This document shows, piece after piece, positions 9,345 through 18,911 of a DNA stretch of 64,000 bases. The translations under genes and the position numbers were made by a program. The first letter of the stretch is position 1. Each line of letters opens with the position of its first letter. Below the pieces are notes generated by a model. That model saw nothing but the letters and a program-made list of their open reading frames with translations. It ran no database searches and was not told where the DNA came from. The stretch spans positions 62,001 to 126,000 of the forward strand of contig URYN01000004.1 in assembly GCA_900552135.1 (NCBI GenBank), read 5' to 3'. Source of the stretch: an uncultured Clostridium sp. (GTDB lineage Bacteria; Bacillota; Clostridia; TANB77; CAG-508).

Positions 9345-9608
9345 CTATTTTTCCAATCCTATATAAGTTTTTACCATTTCCTCTAATAACTCATCTCTTT
9401 CAACTTGTCTTATTAGATTTCTTGCATTGTTATGACTTGTTATATATGTTGGATCTCCAGAGAGAATATATCCTACTATTTGGTTTATAGGATTGTATCC
9501 TTTTTCTGTTAGTGCCTCGTATACTTGTTTTAGTATTTCTTTTGTTCTTGCGTTTTTTTCTTTTTCAACGCTAAAGCTGACTGTTTCGTCTGTAACCATT
9601 TCACTCAC
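9345..9608 (-). CDS. ireB: IreB family regulatory phosphoprotein
   Basis: Small (87-residue) cytosolic protein of the former DUF965/YrzL family. In Enterococcus faecalis, IreB is a phosphorylation substrate of the PASTA kinase IreK and affects cephalosporin resistance. The core [18 protein letters not shown] and the [16 protein letters not shown] helix are nearly invariant in the family. Threonines near the N-terminus (MVTDETVSF) lie where phosphorylation is expected. No PASTA kinase gene lies in the window. Confidence 0.93.
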   Translation of the reverse strand: MSEMVTDETVSFSVEKEKNARTKEILKQVYEALTEKGYNPINQIVGYILSGDPTYITSHNNARNLIRQVERDELLEEMVKTYIGLEK

Positions 9609-9641
9609 ATTCCTTTCTTTTTTGAACTAATATATTATCCT

Positions 9642-10733
9642 CTATAGGTAATTTATATTGTTTTCTTCTGGATCTGCCAAATCTAAGTATTCTTCCAGCT
9701 TTTTGTTTACTCCAACTAAAGCTGTTCCTTTATAATATGTAGCTAATGCTATATTTATTTTAGGAGATACTTCTATTGGTTCTTCTCCATGGTAGTCTGA
9801 TGCAGATTGAATTTTTAAGCTTTCAACTTTTGTTTTCACTGTTTTCATAAATTCTTCAACAGCCTGCATTTCAACTCCAGAGAACACTATTGCGAATTTT
9901 GGTCCCATATAACGTACAAATAAATATTCCGATGATAAGTCTTGTTTTATTGTATTACATACTGTGTTTATTACTCTGTCTCCAGTTTTTCTACTTACTG
10001 TTTCATTTATTTGAACAAGATTTGTAATCTTGAATAAACATACAGTTGACGTAGTATATTTATCTATAACCTTTTTTCCATCTGCATATAAATATTCTGC
10101 AGTTTTTAATTCTGAATATTCGTCGTCTTTTACAATTCTTTCTATTGTTGATTGATTTTGTACTGTTTTTAATACTGCAATTATGTTATTTTTTACAACC
10201 TCTAATATTGTAGCATCTACATTGTCAAATTCGTGTGGTGTGCTTCCTTCTATAATCCAATATCCAATGTAAACATTGTCTATATAAAGAGGGAAGAACA
10301 TTGCTGCTTTCGCTCTTCCAAACTCCATCTTCTGGTATGGCAGTTTTTCACCCTCTTTATCTACTGTTATATATTTAGGAATTCCTGTTTCTATACTATC
10401 TTTAAATACTGGTTCTGATTGTAAAGATTTCAAGACATCCCAATGCTTTTCAGCAACATTTGAGGCTTTTATAATATATTCTGCTCCATTGTAGACAACT
10501 ATTGTTGAATATTTTATATTGTATTTTTCAATTAAAATATCATTTATTTTCTTTAATTTTTCATCTGCATTAGATGTTTCACTAATTGTATTCATAAAAT
10601 CCTGTAATACATTTAAACTTGTTATTTGCTGGTTTATATTTTTAAATGCATCTACCTTTTTGTGAATTGACATGTTATATACAATTAATACTATTATTAT
10701 TACCACCAGTCCTATTATTATTGCAAATGGCAA
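9642..10733 (-). CDS. Membrane-anchored GAF protein with degenerate GGDEF domain
   Basis: A single N-terminal membrane helix (residues 3-20) is followed by a GAF-like sensor region (about 40-190) and a GGDEF-like fold (about 215-350). The GGDEF active-site motif reads GPKF within VRYMGPKFAIVFSG, so the glycine-glycine-acidic residues needed to make c-di-GMP are missing. It is more likely a signal-binding or structural domain than a diguanylate cyclase. It lies 24 bases after the CpaE-like gene and appears to belong to the three-gene cluster 9642-13770. Confidence 0.75.
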   Translation of the reverse strand: MPFAIIIGLVVIIIVLIVYNMSIHKKVDAFKNINQQITSLNVLQDFMNTISETSNADEKLKKINDILIEKYNIKYSTIVVYNGAEYIIKASNVAEKHWDVLKSLQSEPVFKDSIETGIPKYITVDKEGEKLPYQKMEFGRAKAAMFFPLYIDNVYIGYWIIEGSTPHEFDNVDATILEVVKNNIIAVLKTVQNQSTIERIVKDDEYSELKTAEYLYADGKKVIDKYTTSTVCLFKITNLVQINETVSRKTGDRVINTVCNTIKQDLSSEYLFVRYMGPKFAIVFSGVEMQAVEEFMKTVKTKVESLKIQSASDYHGEEPIEVSPKINIALATYYKGTALVGVNKKLEEYLDLADPEENNINYL

Positions 10734-10757
10734 GGGATGTCACCTCTTTCTATTTTT

Positions 10758-13319
10758 CTAAAAATTATTTCTCATCTTGTTTAATGTTTCATTCATGTTA
10801 CTATTGAATGCACCATTTACAGGTTTATTTTTCTTACTGTAATCATTATAGTTTGGTGCCTCATTATACTTTGATTTTCCTCCAGCTATTAATGGATATA
10901 CCATATCAGCAAGTTTCTTTAATGCTTCTAAGAACATTTTTGAATATCCATTTAAAGAAATTTCACAATCTACAAGTCTTTCAAGATATCTTGCATAAGT
11001 TGCATCCTCAAAAGGTACTGTAGTAAATCTTATTGTATCTTTGTTAAACAAAGTATTTATATATGTTGATGCTGGATCATTGTAGCATGATATACCACCA
11101 ACAATCATCTTGTCTGTTAATTTTCTTAATGGTAATTTCTTATTTATTACTATTCTTAATTTGTTTGGATCAAGTATATTTTTATATTTTAATTCATTTA
11201 AGAATGCCGTTAATGGTTGAATTGTAAGAATATCATAAGTTTGAACTAGATATATTTCCTGTGATTCTTTGAAGTAATTTATATTTGTTTCAAAATCACA
11301 ATCTAGTAATACAACTGTATGATTCCTTGCAAGTGTTTCAAGTATATTGCCATAATCATCGATGCTTTGATTCTCGCCAGGTAGTGTTGTATATACAGAA
11401 AGATTTTTACTAATTCTTATGCCATCTTCTATAGAACCCATTCTTAGGCTTTCCATGCATCTGAATGCTTTGTTTCTAAGAACATCTTCATTTGCAGTGT
11501 ATATATAATATGAATTTTTATTCTGAGTTAAGTCTAAGATTGCTGTATTTATTCCTTTATTTGATAAATATGCTGCAACATTGTTTACTAAGAATGATGT
11601 TCCATTTTTTGATGTTCCAACAAATGAAACTATTTTCTTATCTCCTGTTAATAACATTCCTAATCTTGAATCATCATATTCAGGATATACTTCTTTTAAT
11701 TGATTACTGTTTTGATTTGAGTAATTTTGTGAAGGATATATATCTTGATTTGATTGTTGATTATTGTATAAATTTTCTTGACCATATACGCTTCCACTTG
11801 TTTGGCCATAATTGTTAGTTGAGCCATAAGAATTATTATCATTTTCAATTCTCGGCATAGATTGTTTTGATTCTGTTTCTGTTGCAAAATCATCAAGTCC
11901 CGGTAAAACAGCACTACTCTCATTGTTTATACTTGCTTGTGTATTATTTGAACTGGTTTTTTCATCCTCAGCTAATCCAAATAAGTCTATTGAAGAGTCT
12001 TGACTAGAAATATTATTTGATTTAACATTATTTACAGTTTCATCATTTTGTCCAATCTGAATTTCTGATTCAACATTCTTCTTTGGTCTTCCTCTTCCTC
12101 TCTTTGGCATCTCTACTTCTAGAATCTCGTTTTCATCTTGTTCAGGTTGTTTTCTTGGTCTTCCTCTTCCTTTTTTCTTTCCTGCTGGTTGGCTTCCCAT
12201 GTTTTCTAAGTCGTCTAATTTTGTTGCAATATCAGGTCTGTTTATCATGTTTTCATTTTCAACATTTTCTGATGTTTGCACAGTAGAAGAGTCATATTCA
12301 GGTATATCATATTTTGGAACCTCATACTCTGGAAGTCTAAAACTTGGTTCTTCATTTTTTTGAGTTTCATGATGTTGATTAAATTCTTCATTCTGTGCTG
12401 TATTATTCTCAGATGTGCTTGGTTCCTCTTTTACAGGTGTTGTGTACACTTTTTTTACATTCTGAGTATTAATTGCTGATGGAATTACTACAGGCTTTGT
12501 AAGCTTAGATTTTCTAAGTTCTCTATCTATCAAATCAATTTTTTCTGTTCTTCCACCATCTAAATCCTTAGTAGAGAATCCTTTTCCTTGTTGAGCTTGA
12601 TTGTTTGCAATTTTTCCTTTTACACTGCCAATCATAACTTGTTGATATTTAGGAGAACGCTCTTCAAGCACAGCTCTAACATTTAAAGGTAAAAATTTCG
12701 TAATTAATTTAAGTTGAGCATCTGTATATTGTTCAGCAATATCATTGAAACTGTCTACATATTTATCTTCATCTCTTCCGAGTTTTTTATAGTGTTTTAT
12801 TATATTTTGTATTTCTGTTTCGCTAACACTGTCTGGATCAACAGCTTGATATTCGACATCATCTGATTCAATTTTATAATAAACTTTTGCTTCTTTTTTT
12901 GTACGTGGCTGTTTTATTAGCTCACATACTTTCTCAACTTTTCTATCTTGTCCTAGAAGGACATTATAAATTCCAATTCCAAATAGTTTTACAAGGATTG
13001 ATTCTCCTCTTTCTCTTCTATCTGTTGCAATTAGAATAATAGGAATATCGCCCTCTCTGCTGTTTGAAGCCTCATCAGAAATGGCGTCTAATTTATCAAA
13101 TATAAAATTATCTATAACTTCATAGTTATTGTTGGCATAAGGCTCTAAATCCTCTCCGATAACTATTCTATCATAAGACTTGTCTCTTTGTAGTTCCTTT
13201 ATTATCGCGTTGAAAAAATATACATTTTTCCATGAAATTATTTCCTTATACATAGATTGATACATCTTTATTATTGCATCTGAAATTTTTTCATTATTTA
13301 CTGCGAACAAAACCTTCAT
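10758..13319 (-). CDS. CpaE/TadZ-like ParA-family ATPase with AT-hook motifs
   Basis: An 853-residue protein with three parts. The N-terminus (about 1-150) resembles the pseudo-receiver domain of CpaE/TadZ pilus-localising proteins. A long low-complexity middle (about 270-590), rich in Asn, Gln, Ser and Pro, holds two AT-hook-like motifs, KGRGRPRK and KRGRGRPKK. The C-terminal part (about 600-830) is a ParA/MinD-type fold with a deviant P-loop SKNGTSFLVNN and a Walker B-like VVLLDCDFE. The deviant P-loop suggests altered nucleotide use, as in some TadZ proteins. No Tad ATPase or pilin lies next to it. AT-hooks are rare in bacteria and suit binding to AT-rich DNA. The function is inferred only. 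Confidence 0.65.
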   Translation of the reverse strand: MKVLFAVNNEKISDAIIKMYQSMYKEIISWKNVYFFNAIIKELQRDKSYDRIVIGEDLEPYANNNYEVIDNFIFDKLDAISDEASNSREGDIPIILIATDRRERGESILVKLFGIGIYNVLLGQDRKVEKVCELIKQPRTKKEAKVYYKIESDDVEYQAVDPDSVSETEIQNIIKHYKKLGRDEDKYVDSFNDIAEQYTDAQLKLITKFLPLNVRAVLEERSPKYQQVMIGSVKGKIANNQAQQGKGFSTKDLDGGRTEKIDLIDRELRKSKLTKPVVIPSAINTQNVKKVYTTPVKEEPSTSENNTAQNEEFNQHHETQKNEEPSFRLPEYEVPKYDIPEYDSSTVQTSENVENENMINRPDIATKLDDLENMGSQPAGKKKGRGRPRKQPEQDENEILEVEMPKRGRGRPKKNVESEIQIGQNDETVNNVKSNNISSQDSSIDLFGLAEDEKTSSNNTQASINNESSAVLPGLDDFATETESKQSMPRIENDNNSYGSTNNYGQTSGSVYGQENLYNNQQSNQDIYPSQNYSNQNSNQLKEVYPEYDDSRLGMLLTGDKKIVSFVGTSKNGTSFLVNNVAAYLSNKGINTAILDLTQNKNSYYIYTANEDVLRNKAFRCMESLRMGSIEDGIRISKNLSVYTTLPGENQSIDDYGNILETLARNHTVVLLDCDFETNINYFKESQEIYLVQTYDILTIQPLTAFLNELKYKNILDPNKLRIVINKKLPLRKLTDKMIVGGISCYNDPASTYINTLFNKDTIRFTTVPFEDATYARYLERLVDCEISLNGYSKMFLEALKKLADMVYPLIAGGKSKYNEAPNYNDYSKKNKPVNGAFNSNMNETLNKMRNNF

Positions 13320-13323
13320 TTGT

Positions 13324-13770
13324 TTAACCCCTCCAACCTTTTACAACTATTGCAAATACCAATGGCAATACTTGACATATTACTACTAAAGTTACACTTG
13401 CAATCATTAAGGCAAATCCTTTATCTCTAACGTCTAGTTTTCTGATTCCTATTACATATTGATATATTGCAGCTACTATTATTGCCACAAAACCAAATGG
13501 AATACTATAAATTCTAATTTGATTTAATAAGTAAGCTGTAAGTCCGTAAGAATCTGAACCATAAGCTTCTTTATATTCATCAATTGTTTTTAATTCTTTG
13601 TCTTTTATTTTTATTAGTTTTCCTGATACAGTATTTTCTTGTACCTGTTCAACTTGTGATTCTGCTGAAGTTGTTACATAACTTGTAGCAGACACGGGTT
13701 TTATTGCAATTGTGCCACCAATAAAAAATAGACAAAATAGTGTAGATAAAACTGCGATTACCTTCTTCAT
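13324..13770 (-). CDS. Small VirB2/TrbC-like membrane protein
   Basis: A 148-residue protein with a signal peptide (residues 1-28, ending PVSATS), a short extracellular stretch, and two membrane helices (about 88-110 and 118-143) joined by a basic turn, IGIRKLDVRDKG. A signal peptide plus two helices resembles VirB2/TrbC pilin-like subunits, but the match is structural only and I am not sure of it. It is separated by four bases from the CpaE-like gene downstream, so the two are certainly co-transcribed. Confidence 0.55.
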   Translation of the reverse strand: MKKVIAVLSTLFCLFFIGGTIAIKPVSATSYVTTSAESQVEQVQENTVSGKLIKIKDKELKTIDEYKEAYGSDSYGLTAYLLNQIRIYSIPFGFVAIIVAAIYQYVIGIRKLDVRDKGFALMIASVTLVVICQVLPLVFAIVVKGWRG

Positions 13771-13786
13771 ATAACAATCCCTTTCT

Positions 13787-13814
13787 TTAATATATTTTGT
13801 GCTAATTTTTTCAA
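13787..13814 (-). promoter_or_regulatory. Putative promoter of the CpaE-like cluster
   Basis: On the minus strand TTGAAA (13809-13814) and TATTAA (13787-13792) are spaced 16 bp, directly upstream of the signal-peptide protein gene and its GAAAGGG ribosome site. Confidence 0.4.
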
Positions 13815-13842
13815 AATATTATACTTATAACATTTTACACTA

Positions 13843-13919
13843 CAAAAAGAAAAATAGCAAGAAAATGTTGGCATTTTTTTAATTATTTTTTCAAATAATT
13901 TTCTCACCTTTTCCTGCTA
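13843..13919 (-). terminator. Intrinsic terminator after mutS
   Basis: An 11-bp stem including one G-U pair (13855-13865 with 13909-13919) encloses a smaller AATTATT/AATAATT hairpin. On the minus strand it is followed by TTTTTCTTTTT, just beyond the mutS stop codon. Confidence 0.65.
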
Positions 13920-13932
13920 ATTTTTCATTGCA

Positions 13933-16548
13933 TTATCCTTTCATTTCTTCCTTGATTTTTACTAAAGTATTTAATGCATCTATTGGTGTTAATTCATTTA
14001 TGTTTACTTTATCAAGCTCATGTGCAATTTCTGCAAGTTTGAAATTAAACATGTCTAATTGTCCTGACACTTGTTTTTTATTTTCTTTTTCAACGGTCTT
14101 ATTAGTTAGTACATTTTTTCTTTCAATTTGCTTTAATATTTCGTTTGCCCTTTGTGTTACCACTTTAGGAACTCCTGCCAGTCTTGCAACATGAACACCA
14201 TAACTTTCATCTGTTCCACCTTCGACTATTTTTCTTAAGAAGATTATGTCCTCTCCTTTTTCTTTTACAGCAATAGAGTAATTCTTAACTCCTTCTAAAG
14301 TATTCTCAAGACCTGTTAATTCATGGTAGTGAGTTGCAAATAATGTCTTCGCACCACATTTTTCCTTGTCTTCTATGTATTCTGCAACAGCCCACGCAAT
14401 CGAAAGTCCATCATAAGTTGATGTTCCTCTTCCTATTTCATCTAGTACTACCAAGCTGTTTGAAGTTGCTTCCTTCAATATGTTTGCAACCTCCATCATT
14501 TCAACCATGAATGTACTTTGTCCCATACTTAAATCGTCTGATGCTCCAACTCTTGTGAAGATTTTATCTACAACTCCAATATGTGCAGATGTTGCTGGAA
14601 CAAAACTACCTATTTGAGCCATTAATGTAATAAGTGCTACTTGCCTCATGTATGTAGACTTTCCTGCCATGTTAGGTCCAGTTATTATTGATAGCCTATT
14701 TGATTCTTTGTCCATATATGTATCGTTTGCTACGAAGCTACCTGCGGGCAACATTTTTTCTATTACTGGATGTCTGCCTTCTTTTATGTCTATAATTCCG
14801 CTTCTATCAACTTCTGGCTTGCAGTAATTCAAATCTTCTGCAACTTGCGCAAAAGAGCACAGTACATCAAGTTTTGAAATTGCTAAAGCCGACTTCTGAA
14901 CCCTTTGAATTTGTGATTTTATTTGTTCTCTTATTTGTACGAAAGCCTGATATTCAAGTCCTACAACTTTTTCTTCTGCTCCAAGAACCTTGCTCTCCAA
15001 TTCTTTTAGTTCTTCTGTTATGTATCTTTCTCCACCAGTTAAAGTTTGCTTTCTTATATATCTATCTGGTACTAATGCTAGATTCGATTTTGTAACTTCA
15101 AGATAATATCCAAATACCTTATTGTAACCAACCTTTAGTCCTTTGATTCCAGTTTCTTCTTTTTCTCTAGCTTCTAATTGGACAAGCCAAGTTTTGCCTT
15201 GTGTCATTGCTGTTTTTAGTTCATCAATTTCAGTATTATATCCCATTTTTATTACTCCACCTTCAGTTACAAGTATTGGTGGATCATCTACTATTGCCTT
15301 GTCTATTAATTCATATATATCTTCTAGGCTATCTAATTCTTCATACAAATTTCTAAGCATTTTAGATTTAGAATTTTTAATCATGCTTTTTATTTCTGGA
15401 AGTTTACTGCTAGATGCCTTCAAAGAATTCAATTCTCTTGCATTTACATTTCCATAAGCTATCTTTCCAGCAAGTCTTTCCATGTCGTAAACGCCTTTTA
15501 ATTTATCTAAAAGCTCTCCTCTTAAAATAATATTGTCCTTCAATTCTTCAACAGCTTCTAATCTTTCATTTATTTCATTTTCATCGATTAATGGGTCTGA
15601 AATCCAACGTCTTAAAAGTCTTCCGCCCATTGAAGTAGAAGTTTTATCAAGCACCCATAAAAGAGTTCCCTTTTTAGATTTATCTCTCATTTTTTCTGTT
15701 AATTCAAGGTTTCTTCTTGCATTTATATCTAAAGACATATATTTTGTAATTGTATAAATAGTAATTCGATTTATATGTTCAAGTTTTGTTTTTTGAGTAT
15801 CTTCGATATATTTTATTAGTCCATTAATTGCAGATACAGCGAAAAGTCTTTTTTCTAAGTCTTTTACGATGTTTCCCTTGTCATCAGAAAGAGCATATTG
15901 CTCATATATGTTTTCTGTATCTTCACTAAATTTTTCTTCAGGTTCTTCTGATATGTAAACATCAAATCTTTCTTTGATTTTTGAAATTTCTTCTTCACAA
16001 CCTGTTAGCATTTCATTTGCAATTATTTCCGATGGAGAATATCTTGAAATCTCATCTAATAGTCTTTCAAAATTGTTTTCTTCTTTTATTTCAGATGCAT
16101 AAAAATCTCCTGTAGAAATATCGCATATTGCAATTCCAAAGAATATTCCCTTCTTAAAAATAGACATTATGAAATTATTTTTCTTTTCTTCTAGTAAATT
16201 TGATTCTGTTACAGTTCCAGGTGTTACAACCCTTATAACATCTCTTTTTACAATTCCTTTAGCAAGCTTAGGATCTTCTAACTGTTCACATATTGCAACT
16301 TTGTGTCCATTCTGTACAAGTTTTGCTATGTAACTTTCTGCTGCGTGATATGGTATTCCACACATTGGAGCCCTTTGCTCTTGTCCACAGTCTTTTCCTG
16401 TTAGAGTAAGTTCTAGTTCCTGCGATACATTTACTGCATCATCAAAGAACATTTCATAGAAGTCTCCTAATCTGTAAAATAAAATGCAATCTTTGTATTT
16501 CTCTTTTGTTGCAAGATAGTGTTGCATCATTGGTGAATATTCTGCCAT
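13933..16548 (-). CDS. mutS: DNA mismatch repair protein MutS
   Basis: Recognises mispaired bases and recruits MutL. The 871-residue length is normal. The N-terminal mismatch-reading FYE motif is at residues 30-32. Walker A GPNMAGKST lies near residue 625, followed by LDEIGRGTSTYDG and the THYHELT motif of the ABC-type ATPase. A C-terminal tail ends the protein. mutL is not in the window. It is followed by a terminator and then by the CpaE-like cluster. The upstream gap to miaB (16549-16676) holds no gene. Confidence 0.97.
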   Translation of the reverse strand: MAEYSPMMQHYLATKEKYKDCILFYRLGDFYEMFFDDAVNVSQELELTLTGKDCGQEQRAPMCGIPYHAAESYIAKLVQNGHKVAICEQLEDPKLAKGIVKRDVIRVVTPGTVTESNLLEEKKNNFIMSIFKKGIFFGIAICDISTGDFYASEIKEENNFERLLDEISRYSPSEIIANEMLTGCEEEISKIKERFDVYISEEPEEKFSEDTENIYEQYALSDDKGNIVKDLEKRLFAVSAINGLIKYIEDTQKTKLEHINRITIYTITKYMSLDINARRNLELTEKMRDKSKKGTLLWVLDKTSTSMGGRLLRRWISDPLIDENEINERLEAVEELKDNIILRGELLDKLKGVYDMERLAGKIAYGNVNARELNSLKASSSKLPEIKSMIKNSKSKMLRNLYEELDSLEDIYELIDKAIVDDPPILVTEGGVIKMGYNTEIDELKTAMTQGKTWLVQLEAREKEETGIKGLKVGYNKVFGYYLEVTKSNLALVPDRYIRKQTLTGGERYITEELKELESKVLGAEEKVVGLEYQAFVQIREQIKSQIQRVQKSALAISKLDVLCSFAQVAEDLNYCKPEVDRSGIIDIKEGRHPVIEKMLPAGSFVANDTYMDKESNRLSIITGPNMAGKSTYMRQVALITLMAQIGSFVPATSAHIGVVDKIFTRVGASDDLSMGQSTFMVEMMEVANILKEATSNSLVVLDEIGRGTSTYDGLSIAWAVAEYIEDKEKCGAKTLFATHYHELTGLENTLEGVKNYSIAVKEKGEDIIFLRKIVEGGTDESYGVHVARLAGVPKVVTQRANEILKQIERKNVLTNKTVEKENKKQVSGQLDMFNFKLAEIAHELDKVNINELTPIDALNTLVKIKEEMKG

Positions 16549-16676
16549 GTTTTTATTTACTTCCTTTCATTAACGCATATCATTTTTTCTGTTTTGTTGC
16601 TTACTGATCTTAGTATCTATTTTTACTTAATCTTTGCTTAGTTTGGTTAAATTTTGCCCGTTTTTATTTTCAGTTC

Positions 16677-18080
16677 TTAGTCTTGCACCTTTCCCTTTAG
16701 GTACCAGATATGTTGAGATGTAATTTCTATGTTTACAATCCTACCAATCATATCTTCTGTTCCTTCAAAGTTTACAACCTTATTTGTTTCCGTTCTTCCT
16801 GTAAGCATATTTTCGTTTGTCTTGCTTTTTCCTTCTACAAGAACATTTTGAATTGTATTTATGTATTTTTGATTGTTGCCTTCGATTTGTCCTTCAGCAA
16901 GTACCTTTAGACGATTAAATCTTTCATGTTTTACTTCTTCTGGAACTTGATTTTCCATTTTATCGGCTGGAGTTCCAACTCTTCTTGAATAAATAAACAT
17001 AAACACTTGCTCAAATTTTACCTTATCGACTACATCTAGAGTATCTTCAAAATCCTCTTCTGTTTCTTCAGGGAATCCAACAATTATATCAGTTGAAAAT
17101 ACTACACCTGGAATTCTATCTCTTATTTTTTTAACTAATTCTAAATACTGTTCCTTTGTATATTTTCTGTTCATCTTTTTTAAGATATTTGTAGAACCAG
17201 ATTGAAGTGGTAAATGAATAATTTTACATATTTTTTTAGACTTTGCAATAACATCAATTACATCATCTGTGAAATCCTTTGGATGTGGTGAAACAAATCT
17301 AATTCTCTCTATTCCATCTATTTTTTCAATTTCTTCTAAAAGTTTTGCAAAAGAATTTATTGGTCCAACATCTTCACCTTTTTCTCTTTCAACTCTCATA
17401 TAAGAATTTACATTTTGTCCAAGTAATGTTATTTCCTTATATCCTTCTTTTGCAAGGCATTTCACCTCTGCAACAATTTCTTCTGCTCTTCTACTTCTTT
17501 CTCTTCCTCTTACATACGGAACTATACAATATGTACAGAAATTATTGCACCCATTCATTATTAACACAGATGCCTTATATTTATCATCTCTTCTTACTGG
17601 TATTCCCTCAATCACATCTCCATCAATATCAAGTATATCTTCTATTCTTTCATTGTTTACTATTGCTTCGTATAAATCTTGCACAAATTTATGAAGTGTA
17701 TGTGTTCCAAACACAATATCAACATAAGGATAACTTTGCTTTAACTTATCAACTATGTGTTTTTCTTGCATCATGCAACCACCAATAGCAATAACAGCAT
17801 GGTTCTTCTCCTTATATTTCTTAACTTCTCCCAATTTTCCAAACAGCCTATCTTCTGCATTTTCTCTTACACAACATGTATTGAAAACAATTAAATTAGC
17901 TTCAGATAAATCTGAAGTTTTGCTATACCCTATCTCTTCTGCCATTCCAGAAATTCTTTCAGAATCATTTTCATTTAATTGACACCCCATTGTAAGAACT
18001 GCATATTTTAGATTCTTTCCTTCATTTATTTTTCTAAGTTTTTCTATGTATTCGTTTTGCTCTCTGAAATCTATATTCAC
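16677..18080 (-). CDS. miaB: tRNA-2-methylthio-N6-dimethylallyladenosine synthase MiaB
   Basis: Radical SAM methylthiotransferase that modifies A37 of tRNAs reading UNN codons. The N-terminal cluster-binding cysteines are at about C33, C69/70 and C102. The radical SAM CxxxCxxC motif is C178, C182 and C185 within CNNFCTYC. A C-terminal TRAM domain (about 400-467) binds RNA. Length is 467 residues. Between its start and the ytfJ stop lies a REP-like palindrome (18147-18207). mutS follows, the common miaB-mutS order. Confidence 0.96.
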   Translation of the reverse strand: MNIDFREQNEYIEKLRKINEGKNLKYAVLTMGCQLNENDSERISGMAEEIGYSKTSDLSEANLIVFNTCCVRENAEDRLFGKLGEVKKYKEKNHAVIAIGGCMMQEKHIVDKLKQSYPYVDIVFGTHTLHKFVQDLYEAIVNNERIEDILDIDGDVIEGIPVRRDDKYKASVLIMNGCNNFCTYCIVPYVRGRERSRRAEEIVAEVKCLAKEGYKEITLLGQNVNSYMRVEREKGEDVGPINSFAKLLEEIEKIDGIERIRFVSPHPKDFTDDVIDVIAKSKKICKIIHLPLQSGSTNILKKMNRKYTKEQYLELVKKIRDRIPGVVFSTDIIVGFPEETEEDFEDTLDVVDKVKFEQVFMFIYSRRVGTPADKMENQVPEEVKHERFNRLKVLAEGQIEGNNQKYINTIQNVLVEGKSKTNENMLTGRTETNKVVNFEGTEDMIGRIVNIEITSQHIWYLKGKVQD

Positions 18081-18146
18081 TTATTTTCTTTCCTTTCCAT
18101 CTCTCATGTTACTACATTTTATTACAAAATTCTCATTTTTGCAATA

Positions 18147-18207
18147 GGTACATTTCGGACAATTCGGACAATTCGGGAACGGAGGAAATTTTTTCTCCGT
18201 CCCCAAT
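18147..18207. repeat. REP-like palindromic element, copy A
   Basis: GGGAACGGAG (18175-18184) faces CTCCGTCCC (18195-18203) around an A/T loop, preceded by two tandem CGGACAATT units. The arms match those of the element at 60462-60570. It sits immediately after the ytfJ stop codon. The family resembles palindromes that are spread by IS200-like single-strand transposases, but no such gene is in the window. It may also act as the ytfJ terminator. Confidence 0.7.
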
Positions 18208-18213
18208 TTTAAC

Positions 18214-18858
18214 CTAATCAATTCCGTTTTCATCATCATCTGTTTCATCATATTCAAATTCATATAAATCTTCTGGTTTGTGATATTTTATACTCTTTCT
18301 TGGTTTTACCTGTTGATTCTGCGTTTGTGTTGATGTTTGTGCCGATATTGGGGCCTGCATAGATTGCATTGCTTGCTTTCGATCTTCCCTTTGTTCCTGT
18401 CTTTCCTTTTCTTTTCTTCTATCGTCCTGTATCTTGTCATCTCTCTTATTTTGTAATTGTTTATTTAAAGTAGTATTCAATTTTTCGAGTATGTCTGGCA
18501 CATAGTCTAGAAGCCTATCCAGGCTTGAAGTATGATCTACTGGCAATAATTTTACATTGTTTGGTTGTACCACTAAAAAAGCAACTGGAGATATGCTAAC
18601 TCCTGCTCCACTTCCTCCACCAAAAGGTAGCCTATACTGAACTTGTTCTTCCTTGTCTCTCTTAGTGTATTCATCCAAAGTCTCTCCTCTAAATTCGCTT
18701 CCACCTGCTGCGAATCCAAATCCAACTTTTGAGATTGGTATAATTACCGTATTGTTTGAAGCTTGAATTGGTTCACCTATAATTGTGTTTACATCAATCA
18801 TATCTTTTATACTGTTCATTGCAGTATTCATTAAACTTTCTATTGGATGCTCTCCCAT
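18214..18858 (-). CDS. ytfJ: Sporulation protein YtfJ (GerW family)
   Basis: GerW-type protein, needed for normal spore germination in Bacillus. The family core spans about residues 1-130: HPIESLMNTAMNSIKDMIDV, IPISKVGFGFAAGG, and the glycine-rich FGGGSGAGVSISPVAFLVV. An extra tail of about 80 residues (KERQEQREDRKQ then a Gln/Pro-rich part and an acidic end) is not part of the usual family. It lies downstream of the DUF2953 gene, the usual partner, and supports endospore formation in this organism. Confidence 0.92.
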   Translation of the reverse strand: MGEHPIESLMNTAMNSIKDMIDVNTIIGEPIQASNNTVIIPISKVGFGFAAGGSEFRGETLDEYTKRDKEEQVQYRLPFGGGSGAGVSISPVAFLVVQPNNVKLLPVDHTSSLDRLLDYVPDILEKLNTTLNKQLQNKRDDKIQDDRRKEKERQEQREDRKQAMQSMQAPISAQTSTQTQNQQVKPRKSIKYHKPEDLYEFEYDETDDDENGID

Positions 18859-18911
18859 ATAATCACTTCTTTCATATTAATTTTTAATAATATGTACCAA
18901 TTCATGTTAGT

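Noticed and set aside
18081..18263. 60-codon minus-strand frame rich in Pro, Asn and Cys between ytfJ and miaB
   Set aside because: It overlaps the end of ytfJ and is made of the REP-like element and its tandem CGGACAATT units. It has no ribosome site, and the amino-acid pattern comes from the DNA repeat.
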